From: Pseudogracilibacillus auburnensis
Lineage (GTDB): Bacteria > Bacillota > Bacilli > Bacillales > Amphibacillaceae
Direction: 5' to 3'
DNA length: 64,000 bases
Assembly (NCBI RefSeq): GCF_003201975.1
Contig: NZ_QJJQ01000002.1
Coordinates: forward strand, 124,001-188,000
Below are positions 62,377-64,000 of the stretch, in pieces; position 1 is the first letter of the stretch; each line of letters begins with the position of its first letter. Under the pieces are notes generated by a model, which had not been told where the DNA came from, made no database searches, and worked only from the letters and a program-made list of their open reading frames with translations. Both the position numbers and the translations under genes were made by a program.

Positions 62377-62762
62377 TTACTTGTCCTTAAAAATCGATTG
62401 CTGAGGTAATTGTTCATTTAAAAGTCGAATTAATGAATTAATGTACATATAGATGCTAACTGTTGAGTGGTAATTACCTTCAACCTGTCTTTGCTCCACT
62501 ACGACAACAGGGCTTAAATTGCGCATAAGATCGGCATGGGGTTTTTCGTACCTTGGCATCTGATTTCTAATATAAAGAGGATAATTCAACTTCATTTGTC
62601 TTCTGCTTTCTGTTGCTAACGTATCAAAAACAACCGAGCTCTTTCCTGAGCCGGAAGACCAGTAAATACAGTGATTTTTTCTTTTGGTATATTTACATCA
62701 ATATTTTTTAAGTTATTTTCTTTAAGCCCTCTTAAAATGATTTCATCTTTTATTTCCGACAC
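62377..62762 (-). pseudogene. Truncated, frameshifted uvrA-like gene
   Basis: The remnant starts at a GTG (62762) with a good GAAGGG site and reads SEIKDEIILRGLKENNLKNI, the N-terminus of UvrA-like ABC proteins of the drug-resistance/UvrA2 group. Inside the Walker A region (about 62654-62658) the frame shifts: one frame gives FTGLPAQERAR, the next gives SSGSGKSSVVFDTLATESRR and continues through NLSPVVVVEQRQVEG. The gene stops after about 130 codons, at the GC-rich hairpins, where an intact protein would run some 700 residues further. It cannot be functional. Confidence 0.85.
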
Positions 62763-63235
62763 TTTATCATCCCTTCTGATTTTTTCTGCAAAGAAAATTC
62801 CTTGACTTACATCAAACCCAATGGGAAGACAACAATAACATTATAACAGAGACGGTGCTCCCTCAAACCGTCAATAGATGAAAACACTCGTATCACCGAT
62901 TTTTCGTTAAAAAATTCACTTCCTATTAAGCGATTCTAGGAAAAATTCAGCGCTGTTTAAGAAAAGTGAAAAATGATACATTTTTAGGATGGATGAATGT
63001 AAATATTGAAGGCGTGATCTTTACACAACCATATCATTATTACCAATAGAACAGTTGAATGTTACTTTGAAAAAGTAGAATGACAAAAAAATTAAGTTTT
63101 CCCAGTAGGAAGTGGATGATTTAGATGAAACCGTTATGAATTCAGAAAAGGTAACACATAAAAATGAAGTACCTTCCGACGATGGACGAAATAATGTTCT
63201 TACTTTAATTATAAACGTCATGGTTATCATAGAAA
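62763..63235. other. Spacer upstream of uvrA-like pseudogene
   Basis: This stretch has no convincing intact gene. Several short frames exist, including one reading NDTFLGWMNVNIEGVIFTQ near 62970-63045, which may be a relic. A short inverted pair GACGGT/ACCGTC lies near 62842-62863. Confidence 0.35.
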
Positions 63236-63276
63236 AAAGAAGTAACCGCTCCAGGTCAGTTGACGATTACTTCTTT
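63236..63276 (-). terminator. Rho-independent terminator, leftward
   Basis: AAAGAAGTAACCG (63236-63248) pairs with 63264-63276, with one mismatch. On the minus strand a run of T (TTTTTTCT) follows. It ends the acyl-CoA ligase gene. The stem is nearly identical to the one at 3766-3805. Confidence 0.8.
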
Positions 63277-63395
63277 AACAAAATGACGAAAATTAATATA
63301 ACATTTTACACAACGGAAAAAGCGTTTCATCCACTCTTGATTCTATACAATTTAAGCCTAAAAATCACCATGATGAACCATGTATTTAGGGCTGT

Positions 63396-64000
63396 TTAAG
63401 AAGAAACATAGGTAGATCTCAACTTATATTTCAACACTTTTCCTTGCAAACTTCTTGGTAAAGGATCATCCACAAATTGCACTTCATGCGGGATTTTATA
63501 ATCTGCCATTTTTCCTTTACAAAATGCTAACAGTTCTTCTTCATGTAAATCAGAACCTTCCCTTAAATGAATAATCGCCATCGGAACCTCGCCCCATTTA
63601 TCGTTCGACATTCCAATCACCGCAGCTTCGGTTACATCAGGATGTTCATATAACACTTCCTCTATTTCTGCCGGGTACACATTAATTGCTCCTGATAAAA
63701 TCATATCCTGTTTCCGGTCAACCAAATAATAAAAACCTTCATCGTCCTGTTTCGCCATGTCTCCTAGCCCTAACCATTCTCCTCTAAAAGCTGCTTCGGT
63801 AGCTTCCAGATTACCATAGTACTCATCACACAATGTCAATCCTTTCACCAAAATTTCACCTACTTCCCCACGATCCACCTCATCTCCATCTTCATCAACC
63901 AATTTCACTTCCATTCCTAACATTGGAAGCCCCACTGAACGATCCTTTTCATTCATATATTCAGGGAACAAGTTCGTTGATCCACCGTGCTCAGAAGCCC
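63396..64000 (-). CDS. Acyl-CoA synthetase/AMP-ligase, C-terminal part
   Basis: The visible 201 codons are the C-terminal part of an AMP-forming ligase of the acyl-CoA synthetase superfamily; the gene continues past the right edge. Seen motifs are GEILVKGLT, EWLGLGDMAKQDDEGFYYL (the A7 motif with GD), the hinge VDRKQDMILSGAINVYPAEI and, near the end, PRSLQGKVLKYKLR with the catalytic lysine in QGKVLK. It activates a carboxylic acid with ATP and transfers it to CoA. The acid is not predictable from this part. The stop is at 63396, 120 bp before a terminator. Confidence 0.92.
   Translation of the reverse strand, partial: ASEHGGSTNLFPEYMNEKDRSVGLPMLGMEVKLVDEDGDEVDRGEVGEILVKGLTLCDEYYGNLEATEAAFRGEWLGLGDMAKQDDEGFYYLVDRKQDMILSGAINVYPAEIEEVLYEHPDVTEAAVIGMSNDKWGEVPMAIIHLREGSDLHEEELLAFCKGKMADYKIPHEVQFVDDPLPRSLQGKVLKYKLRSTYVSS

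Noticed and set aside
62220-62417. Minus-strand frame reading through the GC-rich hairpins (…PAGSGGVENQL…)
   Set aside because: It overlaps the lysR 3' end on the other strand, has no ribosome site and consists largely of the hairpin sequence.
63112-63399. 95-codon plus-strand frame before the acyl-CoA ligase
   Set aside because: It reads through a strong terminator and its composition is not protein-like after residue 60; the ribosome site is poor.

Overview
The window is low-GC Firmicute chromosome, most likely a Bacillaceae member close to Oceanobacillus/Virgibacillus-type genera. This rests on strong AGGAGG-type ribosome sites, frequent TTG/GTG starts, an AT-rich background, Bacillus-type genes (tcyP, yfmR, yitT, ecsC and DUF302 families) and dispersed Bacillaceae-type intergenic repeats. 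The genus is an inference. I saw no rRNA or tRNA gene, no complete insertion sequence and no prophage.

Layout. 1-6.5 kb: two small lipoproteins, a repeat-rich spacer with a nested inverted repeat and a tandem GCACTT array, a sodium:solute symporter, an orphan pair of peptide-type ABC permeases and a small P-loop kinase. 6.7-11.7 kb: a YhgE-like exported protein, an MMPL/RND exporter and a divergent TetR regulator that seems to lack a normal start codon. 11.9-13.1 kb: a dicarboxylate-type symporter. 13.3-24.8 kb: an eleven-gene, LacI-controlled sugar-acid operon. 25-29.5 kb: a TrmB-controlled operon (cyclase, symporter fused to two winged-helix-like domains, FAH-family hydrolase). 29.8-34.5 kb: a LysR gene divergent from a methylcitrate gene set (prpC-prpD-prpB). 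34.9-44 kb: housekeeping and accessory genes (D,D-carboxypeptidase, ABC-F, VOC, SRPBCC, EcsC, VanZ, DoxX). 44.3-48.7 kb: a sulfane-sulfur cluster (DsrE, TusA-rhodanese, glutaredoxin-like, rhodanese-persulfide dioxygenase, TusA, TauE, DUF302) behind CsoR-family-like palindromes. 48.9-49.2 kb: a probable type I toxin-antitoxin module. 49.3-53.7 kb: zinc-ribbon, SEC-C, YitT and CBS proteins plus a second copy of a 380-bp repeat. 54.0-55.0 kb: wreckage of a type I-C CRISPR locus (5'-truncated cas7, leader, one repeat). 55-64 kb: cystine symporter, 5'-nucleotidase, an amidohydrolase/symporter/LysR unit, a broken uvrA-like gene and the 3' part of an acyl-CoA ligase.

Most interesting system. The 13.3-24.8 kb operon encodes an ABC sugar importer, divergent NagA-like deacetylase and NagB-like deaminase, tagaturonate epimerase (UxaE), fructuronate reductase, mannonate dehydratase, KDG kinase and KDPG aldolase. 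It has no uronate isomerase (UxaC) and no amino-sugar kinase. Placed in series these enzymes form a gap-free route from an N-acetyl-aminohexuronate (best guess N-acetylgalactosaminuronate) to pyruvate and glyceraldehyde-3-phosphate: deacetylation, deamination to the ketouronate, epimerisation, reduction, dehydration, phosphorylation, cleavage. The pathway is my inference; each enzyme family call is fairly secure. Its promoter has a perfect palindromic operator at the start point and a cre-like site between the -35 and -10 boxes.

Other points of interest are the transporter-winged-helix fusion, the collapsed CRISPR locus, the tiny hydrophobic toxin with its antisense RNA candidate, and several pseudogenes.
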